A stretch of DNA of 64,000 nucleotides from Saprospiraceae bacterium. GTDB lineage: Bacteria > Bacteroidota > Bacteroidia > Chitinophagales > Saprospiraceae. The notes beneath the pieces are model-generated. The model was given only the letters and a program-made list of their open reading frames with translations, searched no databases and was not told where the DNA came from. Shown here in pieces: positions 26,018 through 33,430 of this stretch (the stretch's first letter is position 1; every line of letters begins with the position of its first letter). Made by a program: the position numbers and the translations under genes. The stretch covers positions 33,445-97,444 of the forward strand of contig JADJXD010000005.1 in NCBI GenBank assembly GCA_016715985.1. The letters run 5' to 3'.

Positions 26018-26410
26018 TCAATTCTCAAACAATCCACCACCCAAATGCTTAGATTTATAATCTTCCAATCCTTTAGCGGCGTGGAGCATTGCGTCGGCTC
26101 TTTGCTTTAAAGAATTTATTTGGCTACCAACATCGCTTAAATCAGTTGAACAATAATAGCCTGATGAAGTCGCAATTAACGGGAGTATGCCATGACTTCT
26201 GATATGGTTTACTAATTTCCTCAATCGTGGTTCGCTGAGTTTTTTTGTTAGGCCATATTTTGCATAGTCCTGATTTATGAATCTCACCACTTCAGGGGTT
26301 TTGATCGGATTATCTTTTGTCCGATTTCTGAAACCACGTACTAAAACATTTACAAGTCGCTGTTCTTCGTCAGTAAGTGGCTTGGTTATTTGCTCGAATG
26401 TTTCGATCAT
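26018..26410 (-). CDS. Winged-helix-like phage protein, 130 aa
   Basis: The product contains KTPEVVRFINQDYAKYGLTKKLSEPRLRKLVNHIRSHGILPLIATSSGYYCSTD, a winged-helix-like pattern seen in small phage regulatory or replication proteins, and a helical C-terminal half (SLKQRADAMLHAAKGLEDYK). Its start overlaps the stop of the hexapeptide-repeat gene (ATGA). It is not itself a cassette, but an attC-like hairpin begins right after its stop. Confidence 0.6.
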   Translation of the reverse strand: MIETFEQITKPLTDEEQRLVNVLVRGFRNRTKDNPIKTPEVVRFINQDYAKYGLTKKLSEPRLRKLVNHIRSHGILPLIATSSGYYCSTDLSDVGSQINSLKQRADAMLHAAKGLEDYKSKHLGGGLFEN

Positions 26411-26976
26411 ATAATTGTCTCTTGAAGTTGTTTGCAGATTAAAATGTACTGATGGTATTCTTTTATCTGCGCCGGTGTGTAATTGTTTTCTTCACCTGTT
26501 TTCTGAAATTCATTTTCCCATTCTGCAATTGATTTTTTAATACATCCAATTTGAATTTCATTAGTTGCATACCAGTTTACAGAATGTCGAGAACCAATTA
26601 GAAATAGTGTTTTAAAAATCGATGCCCCGTTTCCAATCGATGCCCTGTTTCCAATCGATGCCCTGTTTCCAATCGATGCCCCGTCTCCAATCGATGCCCC
26701 GTCTCCAATCGATGCCCTGTTTCCAATCGATGCCCCGTCTCCAATCGATGCCCTGTTTCCAATCGATGCCCCGTCTCCAATCGATGCCCCGTCTCCAATC
26801 GATGCCCTGTTTCCAATCGATGCCCCGTCTCCAATCGATGCCCCGTCTCCAATCGATGCCCCGTCTCCAATCGAAATGAGTCTTTTTTCTAATTCAGATT
26901 TTAAATCGCTCAAATTTTCGTATTCAAAATTAATTTTGTTGTAGTTTTCATCGAGTAGGTAAATTGCTTTTTTCAT
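26407..26976 (-). CDS. Hexapeptide-repeat (left-handed beta-helix) protein
   Basis: Residues about 36-120 are a run of six-residue units of the types SIGDGA and SIGNRA. This isoleucine-every-sixth pattern is that of left-handed beta-helix proteins such as LpxA-like acyltransferases. The N-terminal 35 residues and the C-terminal 70 (LIGSRHSVNWYATNEIQIGCIKKSIAEWENEF) are ordinary globular sequence, conserved in similar phage proteins from memory. No acyltransferase active-site His is evident in the repeat. The encoding DNA is a perfect 18-bp tandem array, so copy number probably varies between strains. Confidence 0.75.
   Translation of the reverse strand: MKKAIYLLDENYNKINFEYENLSDLKSELEKRLISIGDGASIGDGASIGDGASIGNRASIGDGASIGDGASIGNRASIGDGASIGNRASIGDGASIGDGASIGNRASIGNRASIGNGASIFKTLFLIGSRHSVNWYATNEIQIGCIKKSIAEWENEFQKTGEENNYTPAQIKEYHQYILICKQLQETII
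26619..26876 (-). repeat. 18-bp coding tandem repeat, 14 units
   Basis: Fourteen head-to-tail 18-bp units differ only at one or two Y positions (cccYgtYt), giving GNG, GNR or GDG. Each contains ATCGAT, so this site recurs in phase every 18 bp. There are no spacers, so this is not a CRISPR array. All frames are open through it, which creates false ORFs on both strands. Confidence 0.95.
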
Positions 26977-26992
26977 TTCTTTGTTTTAGTTA

Positions 26993-27547
26993 TTATAAAA
27001 TTTCCATTTGCATTTCAACAATTTGTTTTGAGTTCTTGCCCTCTTCAAAATGGAGTCTAAACTCCTCCCGTGATAGAAATTCTATCCCGTATTGATTGGC
27101 ATAGGTCGAAATAATCTCCTCCTCATATCGGTTTATAAAATCTCCATCGCTCATTTTGGTTGTGGTCATTGGAACCACAATAAATTCAGGCACGTTGCCC
27201 CGTGCATCTTTTTTCTGTAATACGTTTTTTATTAATGCAGGGTTAAAGATTTGCTTGTGATACTCGTGCAAAGTATCTACATCAATCGGCGTGAGTTCTC
27301 CTGTCGTTGGGTCAATGAGTTGGTTAATCTCATTTCGATTCATGTACTCGACAATCATCGGGAGTACGTGGCCAAAGTGAAAGCGATATTTCCAGCCTCC
27401 GACTCTTTTTACTTCCTGAATAAAAACCTTATACATTCCCTCACCCATTTCATCAAAGGTTTTCTTTAATGCGTACCGGGATTGATCGGCTAACTTTATT
27501 TCGCTGCCGCTTTTTACTTTGGAAATGTATAAGGTTGTGGGTTGCAT
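26993..27547 (-). CDS. Recombination-block protein of 184 aa, unknown
   Basis: The product has VFIQEVKRVGGWKYRFHFGHVLPMIVEYMNRNEI and HEYHKQIFNPALIKNVLQKKDARGN. I recognise the pattern from replication and recombination regions of other Bacteroidota phages but cannot name a family with confidence. No catalytic motif is obvious. It lies 3 bp downstream of the coiled-coil gene and upstream of the hexapeptide-repeat gene. A role in recombination is inferred from the annealing protein and exonuclease nearby. Confidence 0.6.
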   Translation of the reverse strand: MQPTTLYISKVKSGSEIKLADQSRYALKKTFDEMGEGMYKVFIQEVKRVGGWKYRFHFGHVLPMIVEYMNRNEINQLIDPTTGELTPIDVDTLHEYHKQIFNPALIKNVLQKKDARGNVPEFIVVPMTTTKMSDGDFINRYEEEIISTYANQYGIEFLSREEFRLHFEEGKNSKQIVEMQMEIL

Positions 27548-27550
27548 TGT

Positions 27551-28600
27551 TTATAATAAATTGATTTGTGAGTTAGCCCAAACAATAAATGCATCAAACT
27601 TTTTTTCAATTTCTTCTTTAACCGCTCCGGCCTCTTCTTTTGTTTGGATTTCGATAGTTGACTTTGAGAATCCAGTTAGCCACTTTTTTAGCTTCTCTTT
27701 ATCACCTGCTTTTGCAAGTTTCTTTTCCGCATCTAATTTGGCCTTTAATTCTGCTGCTGCTTTGTCCTCTGCATCTTTTTTGGCCTTAGCTTCTGCCTGT
27801 TGTTTTGCTTTTAATTCGGCCTCTAATTTGGCGTTCTCCTCTATTTTATCCTTGAGCTTTGCGTCTACAATTGCTTTTTCTTTTGCTGCTTCAGCCCTTT
27901 CTTTTTCGAGTTCCTTTTCCCTCGCCTCCATTTTAGCCTTGAGCGTTGCGTTATCGTCTTTAATTCTTTGCCTCTCCGCTTCTTCTGCTTTTTCTTTTGC
28001 GATGCGCTCCGCTTCCGCTTTCTTTTCAGCTTCAATTTTATCATTGTACTGCTTTTCAATTCCTGACAAGTAGGTAGTAAAACCTTGATCGCTCATGTTT
28101 TCAAATTCTGATCTCATTACAACGTCTGTAAATTTTGATACCTGTAAAATTCTTTGTTGAATTTTTTAACTCCTTTTGTTCGGCTTCAAAACGCTCTCTT
28201 GTTTCTTCCTTCCATCGTGCATTTTCTTCAATCTCTTTTGTGAGGAGTTGCATGGTTTGTTTGGATTTTAACCATAGCTGATCTTCTGTTTTAAAACTTA
28301 ACATTTGGGCCTGAACTTCGGAACGCTTTGCATCAAACGTCTTTTCTGCTTCCAGCCTTACTTGTCGAACTCCTAATCTTATGGTGTTGGCAAGCTTCAT
28401 GTTTACCTTGTCGTTTTCGTCTTTTACGACAATGGAATCTAATTGATCTCTCATTTTTGCCACTCCATTAAAAACATGATTCAAAACAGATTGAACCTCT
28501 GATTTTTTTCTGCTGATACTGATTTAGCTATTTGTTCAACTTCCTGTGGAAGGATAATAGCGATTTCATTTGATTGCATTGGTTGTGTTTGTGTTGTCAT
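27551..28600 (-). CDS. Long coiled-coil protein of recombination block (two frameshifts)
   Basis: Three frames join into one protein of about 350 residues. It starts MTTQTQPMQSNEIAIILPQEVEQ at 28600, breaks at an A run near 28507 (7 A where 8 are needed), continues with SVLNHVFNGVAKMRDQLDS, breaks again in an A run near 28168, and continues with RILQVSKFTDVVMRSEFENMSD to the stop at 27551. The central part is a very long Lys/Glu/Ala coiled coil (residues about 170-290). Both breaks are in homopolymers, so sequencing error is the best explanation. Its position among recombination genes suggests a structural or scaffolding helper. Confidence 0.65.
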
Positions 28601-28605
28601 TTTTT

Positions 28606-29289
28606 TTAAAGATTTATATTGTTTAAATATTCCCGGCACCCGTCAATTCTGCAATACAGTTTTTTGATTTGTTCGGGTTCAAATTCATAGTGCTTTTCGT
28701 AAATTCTTTTTTCAAGTGGCACATTAGAAAAGTGATAATTTGAAATCATTTGAGCGGTGAACTCTTTAAATGTTTCGTTATCATCGCTTAGTCCGCTTTG
28801 ATAATACGCCTTTTTAATTTCCCTTTGTATGATTGAATCGGGAGTGTCAACTAAACAATAAACTAAGGTGGCTTTTTTCTTACCAGTCAAGGCCATGTAG
28901 CTTTGAAGCTGCCACCAATAAAGTTTATTTTCTTCCCGAATTGATTTTGCGAACGTAAAAAAATCCCAACTGCTTTTGATGTCGATGACTTCATCCTCTG
29001 TAACAATGTCAGGAGTTCCGATCAGATAATCATTTTGGAATCGTTCTGCATTTTTAAAGTACAATTCATTTTTAAAATCCGTGTACAAAGTGATAGAATC
29101 TTCTTCGACCGCTAAACCTTTTTCAAGGAATTTTGAAACAAGGTCTTTGGACTTATTGTATGTGACTTTTATGTAGCACTCATCCAAATATTTCTTGACA
29201 GTTTCGCCAAGTGGCTGCGATTTATCCCGACCATTGGTCATCAATATACCAACTTGGGAAGGTCTGAATTTATAATTGTCAAAATTCAT
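28606..29289 (-). CDS. PD-(D/E)XK exonuclease, YqaJ/Cas4-like
   Basis: The 227-residue product has GTPD at residues 91-94, VIDIKSS at about 101-107 (Asp and Lys of the active site) and QLQSYM near 117, the motif set of phage recombination exonucleases of the YqaJ/lambda-exonuclease group. It would resect double-stranded ends and load the partner annealing protein encoded just upstream. The start overlaps the stop of that gene by 4 bp, a normal arrangement for such pairs. Confidence 0.8.
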   Translation of the reverse strand: MNFDNYKFRPSQVGILMTNGRDKSQPLGETVKKYLDECYIKVTYNKSKDLVSKFLEKGLAVEEDSITLYTDFKNELYFKNAERFQNDYLIGTPDIVTEDEVIDIKSSWDFFTFAKSIREENKLYWWQLQSYMALTGKKKATLVYCLVDTPDSIIQREIKKAYYQSGLSDDNETFKEFTAQMISNYHFSNVPLEKRIYEKHYEFEPEQIKKLYCRIDGCREYLNNINL

Positions 29290-29942
29290 TTTACTTCTGC
29301 CAGTTTGGTGTCAAATAATTCCTGAACATCTTTATTCAGGTGTGGTCTTAGTTTTTCCAGCTCGGTTTTGCTTGTGGCCTTGCTGATTAAAAGCATGATT
29401 CTTTGAGTAGCCGGATCTTCTTTAATTTCCTGAAACCTTCCGACCAATGAGTCATAAGCCATGAGATCTTTGCGGTTTAAGTCTTTTCCAAAGATCCTTC
29501 CGATTTTTTCGGCTGCGTCTTTGATTGCATACGTTTCGGCTGCTGGGAGTGCCATTTGTACGGCTGCATTTTTTATGTGGTTAAAATCCACAGCTCCTGC
29601 TCCCTTGTCTGTTTGCATTGGGGCAGCTCCGACTCCATCTTGAAATAATGTTTCACCTGTGATTGGATCGACGTAATAAAGGCGAACATGAACAGCGCAT
29701 GAGTTTGCAACGACCTTGAAGTCTTTTACCTCGACCCACCATTTTATAAATAGTGCCGTAAGTAAGTATTCCACTTTGTCAATTGGCAAATACTTTGACT
29801 TGTTTGCAAGATCATTTGTTTTAACCCATTTAGCTGGGGGCTCTTGGTTCAGGCGAACTTGTAAGTCATTCAGTTTGCCTTTGGTTTCATCCATCGAAAC
29901 CAGCTCATCGTATGTAGGGATTTTTTTAATTGCGGTTGTCAT
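29286..29942 (-). CDS. Rad52-like/Sak single-strand annealing protein
   Basis: The 218-residue product has the Rad52/Sak-type core LPIDKVEYLLTALFIKWWVEVK, VHVRLYYVDPITGE, FQDGVGAAP and ALPAAETYAIKDAAEKIGRIFG. These proteins form rings on single-stranded DNA and promote annealing. With the downstream exonuclease it forms a two-component recombination system, able to exchange modules with related phages. That would fit the mosaic divergence seen between the two end copies. Confidence 0.85.
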   Translation of the reverse strand: MTTAIKKIPTYDELVSMDETKGKLNDLQVRLNQEPPAKWVKTNDLANKSKYLPIDKVEYLLTALFIKWWVEVKDFKVVANSCAVHVRLYYVDPITGETLFQDGVGAAPMQTDKGAGAVDFNHIKNAAVQMALPAAETYAIKDAAEKIGRIFGKDLNRKDLMAYDSLVGRFQEIKEDPATQRIMLLISKATSKTELEKLRPHLNKDVQELFDTKLAEVK

Positions 29943-29963
29943 TTCATTTAAATTTGATGATGA

Positions 29964-30173
29964 TTAATTCTGTGTAATTTGTTCAATTGCCCGTTCAACT
30001 TTTGAGGCGAGTTCGGGGTGCTTGGGCTGGATGATTGGGATAAGATCATTGAAAATTGATTTCATCCTTACCGGGTTCATTGTTTGAAAGTGGGGCAATC
30101 CGTTGCCACCTTTGGAAAGGTAAAATGATGCGAGTTTTGCATTCTTGTTACCATCAGTTTTGTTCAGATTCAT
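29964..30173 (-). CDS. Small helical protein, 69 aa, unknown
   Basis: The product starts MNLNKTDGNKNAKLASFYLSK and contains RMKSIFNDLIPIIQPKHPELASKVERAI, two amphipathic helices. No family is recognised. It is encoded upstream of the annealing protein in the early operon. The start overlaps the end of a 37-residue membrane ORF. Confidence 0.55.
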   Translation of the reverse strand: MNLNKTDGNKNAKLASFYLSKGGNGLPHFQTMNPVRMKSIFNDLIPIIQPKHPELASKVERAIEQITQN

Positions 30174-30267
30174 TTTCAGTAGTTTTTAAAGATTCGATAA
30201 TTCCGAAATAAATTATTGCGGCTGTGATTGAATAAAAAAGTGCTTGGGTAATTATTAGTAAAATCAT
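30154..30267 (-). CDS. Small membrane protein, 37 aa
   Basis: A 38-codon ORF encodes MILLIITQALFYSITAAIIY followed by FGIIESLKTTENESEQN: one hydrophobic helix of about 25 residues and a short acidic tail. It overlaps the next gene start by 20 bp and starts 6 bp after the upstream stop, so the spacing supports translation. Function unknown. Confidence 0.5.
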   Translation of the reverse strand: MILLIITQALFYSITAAIIYFGIIESLKTTENESEQN

Positions 30268-30272
30268 TTTGG

Positions 30273-30590
30273 TTAATTGTATGATCCGGTTTGTTTTCTT
30301 AAAAAGACTCGGCCTGTGCCGATTCCTATTTTTGTTTCAAATAAAAAGGAGTCGATTTCTGCGATCTCCCCTCTTATGGTCAATTCAAACATTGAGTTGT
30401 AAATCGTGGTTTCGCTTCTGATTTTTCCAAACTGGTTTAACTTTTCAACCATCATTTTGGCCTCGCATTGCATTTCTAATTCTTTGAGTCTTAGCCGGGG
30501 TATCTTAACTCCGGCCTCATGTTTGCATCCAGGCTGCTGCTCGTTTTTTCGGTTTTTGTTTTCCATATTCATGAGATTTAGATTTTTCAT
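30273..30590 (-). CDS. Early protein of 105 aa, unknown
   Basis: The product has a basic Asn-rich N-terminus (MENKNRKNEQQPGCKHE) and a C-terminal alpha/beta region (RLKELEMQCEAKMMVEKLNQF, then TIRGEIAEIDSFLFE). No motif is recognised. The first ATG at 30590 is used here; ATGs at residues 7 and 9 are also possible. It lies 3 bp after the stop of the preceding gene. Confidence 0.5.
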   Translation of the reverse strand: MKNLNLMNMENKNRKNEQQPGCKHEAGVKIPRLRLKELEMQCEAKMMVEKLNQFGKIRSETTIYNSMFELTIRGEIAEIDSFLFETKIGIGTGRVFLRKQTGSYN

Positions 30591-30593
30591 TCT

Positions 30594-31064
30594 TTAATTT
30601 CCTTTTTCGTGGTCGTGGCGGTAATCGTTGTCGCTATGGTCGAAGTCTGAAATGTCCTCAGCTAATTGACCTGATCTGCGATAGTGAACATCACAAATCA
30701 AGTACAATGTGTCGTGTAAATGCTTTTCGATTCTTTCGAGTGGCACATATTCGCCTGTGATGTCATCGACTGGGGAGGCTGCTACCTCAATGATTTTTAG
30801 CTCGTAATCGGGTGATTCAAAATCCGGGTTAATGATTTGGGCAGTAAACCTGATGTCATATAAAACCCCTTCGATGGTGCGCTCTATTTGATGCGCTGAA
30901 TTTCTTTCTTCCATTGTGATGGGTGGGAAATAAACAAGGTGGTTTTGCGCGATGGATTTTCTTACACTTAACATTGTATCAAGTGCGCTCTTTGCTTCCT
31001 TAATTGCAACGTCAAGGTGGTTTAGCGTTTCGATCGTGTGATGGTCAAGATTTAACGTACTCAT
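30594..31064 (-). CDS. Early protein of 156 aa, unknown
   Basis: The product starts MSTLNLDHHTIETLNHLDVAIKEAK with an N-terminal helix, followed by a beta-rich region (IRFTAQIINPDFESPDYELKIIEVAASPVDDITGEYVPL). It ends acidic and His-rich (DFDHSDNDYRHDHEKGN), which may bind metal. No family is recognised. It is the first gene below a terminator-like hairpin. Confidence 0.55.
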   Translation of the reverse strand: MSTLNLDHHTIETLNHLDVAIKEAKSALDTMLSVRKSIAQNHLVYFPPITMEERNSAHQIERTIEGVLYDIRFTAQIINPDFESPDYELKIIEVAASPVDDITGEYVPLERIEKHLHDTLYLICDVHYRRSGQLAEDISDFDHSDNDYRHDHEKGN

Positions 31065-31085
31065 TTTGTTTTGTTTTGCATTTTT

Positions 31086-31116
31086 AAAAACCGGGCAGCT
31101 ATGCGCAACCGCCCGG
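31086..31116 (-). terminator. Terminator-like hairpin
   Basis: CCGGGC and GCCCGG arms (31091-31096 and 31111-31116) enclose a 14-base loop and are followed on the minus strand by TTTTTAAAAA. It lies downstream of the small excisionase-like gene and upstream of the 156-residue gene, and may set the level of read-through into the early operon. Confidence 0.6.
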
Positions 31117-31221
31117 CTGGTTCCAAAATTCCATTCTTGGGATGGTTCCGATTGGTCGGATTTTATGAACGAAGCATCTTTGATATTTTAAATTCCTATC
31201 TATATAGAAATTCCTAATATG

Positions 31222-31449
31222 TTAATTTTCAACGGATTGCATCAAATTCCGCTTGGCTTGTTGTAATTTTGCCAAATAACCGAGCAAGTCATGCACAGCG
31301 TAATACTTTGACCTTCCAAGATTAATGGAAGGGATTTGCCGGGAAATCAACTTGAAGGCTTGTGGCCCCATTCCTAAGTATTGAGCCGCTTCTTCATAAT
31401 TTTTTAACCCTGCTTCGATCGCTGCCTGTGGTTTCGTCTTGGTTGTCAT
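31222..31449 (-). CDS. Excisionase/MerR-type HTH protein, 75 aa
   Basis: The start at 31449 (MTTKTKPQAAIEAGLKNYEEAAQYLGM) is chosen over an ATG at 31479, because the promoter -7 box at 31484-31477 would put the upstream ATG before the transcription start. The helix-turn-helix YEEAAQYLGMGPQAFKLISR and the basic wing RSKYYAVHDLLGYL match AlpA/excisionase-like regulators. It is divergent from a tiny HTH gene on the other strand, an arrangement like a lysis-lysogeny switch. Confidence 0.7.
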   Translation of the reverse strand: MTTKTKPQAAIEAGLKNYEEAAQYLGMGPQAFKLISRQIPSINLGRSKYYAVHDLLGYLAKLQQAKRNLMQSVEN

Positions 31450-31476
31450 TGTGTAATTGTTTATTAAATTGTAGTA

Positions 31477-31508
31477 CAAATATACTATTGTCTTTACGTA
31501 TTTGTCAA
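31477..31508 (-). promoter_or_regulatory. Bacteroidota-type early promoter
   Basis: On the minus strand TTG (31508-31506, within cTTGACAAA) is followed after 21 bases by TATATTTG (31484-31477), a good match to the TTTG / TAnnTTTG consensus. It fires leftward into the early operon. Confidence 0.7.
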
Positions 31509-31568
31509 GTTTTTGGGTAATTATTTTACACTTTTGTTTATAATTTTTAAATAATAATATATAACGTT

Positions 31569-31694
31569 TTGACAGGCAAAGACTTAGAAAATATTATAAA
31601 ATTATTGAGGTTCACCAATACGGAGGCAGCAAACATTCTTGGGGTTACTCGCCAAACCCTGTACACATGGATAGGCCGAGCAAAATGCCGTTAA
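31569..31694 (+). CDS. Tiny helix-turn-helix protein on the plus strand, 41 aa
   Basis: From a TTG at 31569 the plus strand encodes a 41-residue protein containing FTNTEAANILGVTRQTLYTW, a textbook helix-turn-helix, then IGRAKCR and a TAA at 31692-31694. It is one of only two plausible plus-strand genes in the window and is divergent from the early operon. A TTG start is unusual and no strong ribosome site is seen, so the start is uncertain. It could be a Cro-like or repressor-like regulator, or a remnant of a longer regulator. Confidence 0.5.
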   Translation: MTGKDLENIIKLLRFTNTEAANILGVTRQTLYTWIGRAKCR

Positions 31695-31721
31695 GGTGTT
31701 TGGGATTTTGAATGATAGGAA

Positions 31722-31946
31722 TTAATCAAGGTCTTTAATTTGGAGCGAAATATCTACCCCGACAAATTCAGCTATTTTCAAAAATACATCCACCGAAGGG
31801 CAAAATTTCCCGTTTAGCATTTTGCTTAAATTCGCCTGATCTATCCCGGTTTTGGCCTCAATGTCCTTTTGGGTTATGCCTTTGTCGTATGCTGCCTGAA
31901 AGACATATTTTAAAAGCAGTAACCGGGATTCTTTTATTTTGGTCAT
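31722..31946 (-). CDS. XRE-family HTH regulator, 74 aa
   Basis: The product contains AYDKGITQKDIEAKTGIDQANLSKMLNGKFCPSVDVFLKIAEFVGVDIS, a complete XRE/Cro-C1-type helix-turn-helix. Its start overlaps the stop of an 82-residue gene by 4 bp (ATGA). It could be a phage repressor, or the antitoxin of a toxin-antitoxin pair with the gene upstream. It is convergent with the tiny plus-strand HTH gene. Confidence 0.8.
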   Translation of the reverse strand: MTKIKESRLLLLKYVFQAAYDKGITQKDIEAKTGIDQANLSKMLNGKFCPSVDVFLKIAEFVGVDISLQIKDLD

Positions 31947-32191
31947 GGTTTTATTGTTTGAGTGATTAGTGCTTTATGGCACTCCATAGATCGGTCTTCA
32001 TGGCAAACTTCAAAATCCATAATTATGTAATCTTTTGAATAATATATCTTTCTCGCCACAATAAACCGTAGCTGAATATCACTACAAAGTTCTTGGATTG
32101 CTTTTCCAAGTTTGCCTTTTGGCACAAAACTCTTGGGCCACAAAATATCAAACAGGTTTAACGATTTGGCAAGTTCAAAGTCCAATACCAT
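31943..32191 (-). CDS. Protein of 82 aa coupled to XRE gene
   Basis: The product starts MVLDFELAKSLNLFDILWPKSF and has CSDIQLRFIVARKIYYSKDYIIMDFEVCHE. No family is recognised. The ATGA coupling to the downstream XRE gene is the usual gene order of HigBA-like toxin-antitoxin pairs, but the sequence does not show the RelE/HigB fold clearly. It may equally be an unrelated early protein. Confidence 0.5.
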   Translation of the reverse strand: MVLDFELAKSLNLFDILWPKSFVPKGKLGKAIQELCSDIQLRFIVARKIYYSKDYIIMDFEVCHEDRSMECHKALITQTIKP

Positions 32192-32345
32192 TGTGTCTAC
32201 TTAGTAAATCAAATTCCTTTTTTTCAGAAGAACTATCGCTCATTCTATTAAGGCCTTTTAGTAGTTGATTTTCAAAACAATCCGCATTAAAAAGAGGTAA
32301 CTATATACTTATTGGGACTAAATTCATTCCTCCGAAAGTCCAAAA
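32192..32345 (-). pseudogene. Gene fragment next to inverted element
   Basis: On the minus strand the frame LPLFNADCFENQLLKGLNRM continues to SRHNGIGL and a stop near 32177, with a stop codon upstream inside the 18-bp repeat at 32296. It has protein-like composition but no start, so it looks like the 3' end of a gene cut by the repeat. Confidence 0.35.
32296..32313 (+). repeat. 18-bp element, third copy
   Basis: GGTAACTATATACTTATT is identical to the first 18 bp of the 25-bp inverted repeats at 13129 and 14160. It is followed by GGGACTAAAT, which also follows the fourth copy on the opposite strand. Confidence 0.85.
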
Positions 32346-32354
32346 TCTCATTTT

Positions 32355-32510
32355 TTAGACTTTCTTCTTTACAGGCGTATAATCCGGTTTTGGTTCTTTA
32401 ACCAACGCCTTGATTACCTGATCAAATGTACCGTGTATCTTTAACGGCTTATCGTATTTTGAAGCCCGAACTTTTGGTTCTTTTGGGGCTTTGTCAGGAA
32501 TGCAAAGATC
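32355..32510 (-). pseudogene. Orphan C-terminal fragment, 51 aa
   Basis: Directly after the stop of the 121-residue gene, in the same frame, 51 codons read IPDKAPKEPKVRASKYDKPL, then KIHGTFDQVIKALVKEPKP, and end KKKV. The piece KYDKPLKIHGTFDQVIKAL is familiar from small Bacteroidota proteins (from memory, unverified). No start codon is available, so it is either a truncated gene or made by read-through of a TAA. Confidence 0.4.
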
Positions 32511-32876
32511 TTAATGATGCCGGAAAATAGTCCCTGTCTGACAATGGAGACGAAATTCTAATTCATTAAATGGTTTATCCCAATTGTTACCAATTGAAAT
32601 TCCATCGGTAACATCTGAATAAACGGTTGTCTTTCTATATACTCGCTTTGCGTCCGATACATTCAGGTTATGCATTGCACACAATTCGTATGCCCGTATC
32701 AAATCAAATTCATCACCAAAAAACCTAACAGTTGGAACATCAAAACAATGCCCCCTTCCTCCCTGACAAGATTCAAATGTTTCAAATCCGTATTTATTTA
32801 GTAATGCAACTGCTTCTCGGATGCCAAAATCAAGACCCTCTATTTGATCAACATCAAATTTTTTATTTAGTCCCAT
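32511..32876 (-). CDS. Conserved phage protein with ESCQGG motif, 121 aa
   Basis: The product contains LNKYGFETFESCQGGRGHCFDVPTVRFFGDEFD, a motif set found in small proteins of many phages and prophages (from memory). Cys and His residues in SCQGGRGHCF could bind metal. The start codon lies inside the inverted 28-bp element at 32865-32892. It is bracketed by two inverted copies of that element. Function unknown. Confidence 0.65.
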   Translation of the reverse strand: MGLNKKFDVDQIEGLDFGIREAVALLNKYGFETFESCQGGRGHCFDVPTVRFFGDEFDLIRAYELCAMHNLNVSDAKRVYRKTTVYSDVTDGISIGNNWDKPFNELEFRLHCQTGTIFRHH

Positions 32877-32892
32877 TAGCTATATAGTTACC
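32865..32892 (-). repeat. 18-bp element, fourth copy (inverted)
   Basis: On the minus strand GGTAACTATATA is followed by six partly matching bases and GGGACTAAAT, aligning with the copy at 32296 at 25 of 28 positions. The ATG of the 121-residue gene is within it, so the element may carry its translation start or an operator. Confidence 0.75.
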
Positions 32893-32987
32893 TAAAAAGA
32901 TATTTCCCGTTGTCGCTTGACCAGCAAAAAAATTCAGTGTGTTTCATATAATTTTACTTTACACGTATTTCAATAGCCTGATCCCAA

Positions 32988-33326
32988 TTACTTTGTTAAA
33001 ATCTCTTTAATCAAAGAGATATTACTGATGCTTATTGCCCTAATGCAATCGGAAGGAGTTAATCCTTTATAGCCTGTTTTGGCAGCAATCATCCCACCAA
33101 TTGCATATAAATCATTTTGAGTGAAATGATTCAGGAACTTCAACTCGTAAGGAGTAAGACAGTTTTGGTTTTCGCTTACACTTTATTATCTTCTTCCCAA
33201 AAGGGAAAGGGGGCAACGTTTAAAAACCCCGGTTTTTTTTTCCCCCGGAGGTTATTATGTTCTTGGTCTTTTCAAAGAAGTTCTGTTTGATGTGTTTTTT
33301 GGAACCCAGAGATAAATTGTTTTCAT
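32988..33326 (-). CDS. Small protein of about 112 aa (frameshifts)
   Basis: The start MKTIYLWVPKNTSN at 33326 moves into another frame near 33265 (NIITSGGKKKPGFLNVAPFPFWEED). A second shift near 33185 leads to QNCLTPYELKFLNHFTQNDLYAIGGMIAAKTGYKGLTPSDCIRAI and ILTK before the stop. The C-terminal part is clearly protein-like. The shifts are near long homopolymers (nine A, seven G). Function unknown. The gene lies upstream of the repeat-bracketed segment. Confidence 0.45.
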
Positions 33327-33356
33327 TTTAATTTGTTTTGTTGTTAATTAATGATA

Positions 33357-33382
33357 CAAAGATATGGCCTATTTGCCATATT
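33357..33382 (-). promoter_or_regulatory. TATCTTTG box overlapping an ATATGGC/GCCATAT operator-like palindrome
   Basis: On the minus strand TATCTTTG (33364-33357) fits TAnnTTTG. A 7-bp inverted repeat ATATGGC-ctattt-GCCATAT (33362-33381) overlaps it, as expected for a repressor operator. It would serve the gene starting at 33326. Confidence 0.45.
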
Positions 33383-33404
33383 CCTATACCCTAAAAGGCT
33401 ATTT

Positions 33405-33430
33405 TTAATATATTTATTATTGTAATATGT
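33405..33430 (-). promoter_or_regulatory. ATATTAC-N9-TATATTAA promoter-like motif
   Basis: On the minus strand ACATATTAC (33430-33422) is followed after 9 bases by TATATTAA (33412-33405), a weaker member of the family seen at 13078 and 22028. Confidence 0.4.

Noticed and set aside
26619..26876. Possible CRISPR array
   Set aside because: Units are contiguous, coding and without spacers; no cas genes are present.
26598..26879. Repeat-derived ORFs in other frames on both strands (METGHRLETGHR and MPCFQSMPRLQS types)
   Set aside because: They only reflect the 18-bp repeat, which has no stop in any frame; the hexapeptide frame has proper N- and C-terminal domains.
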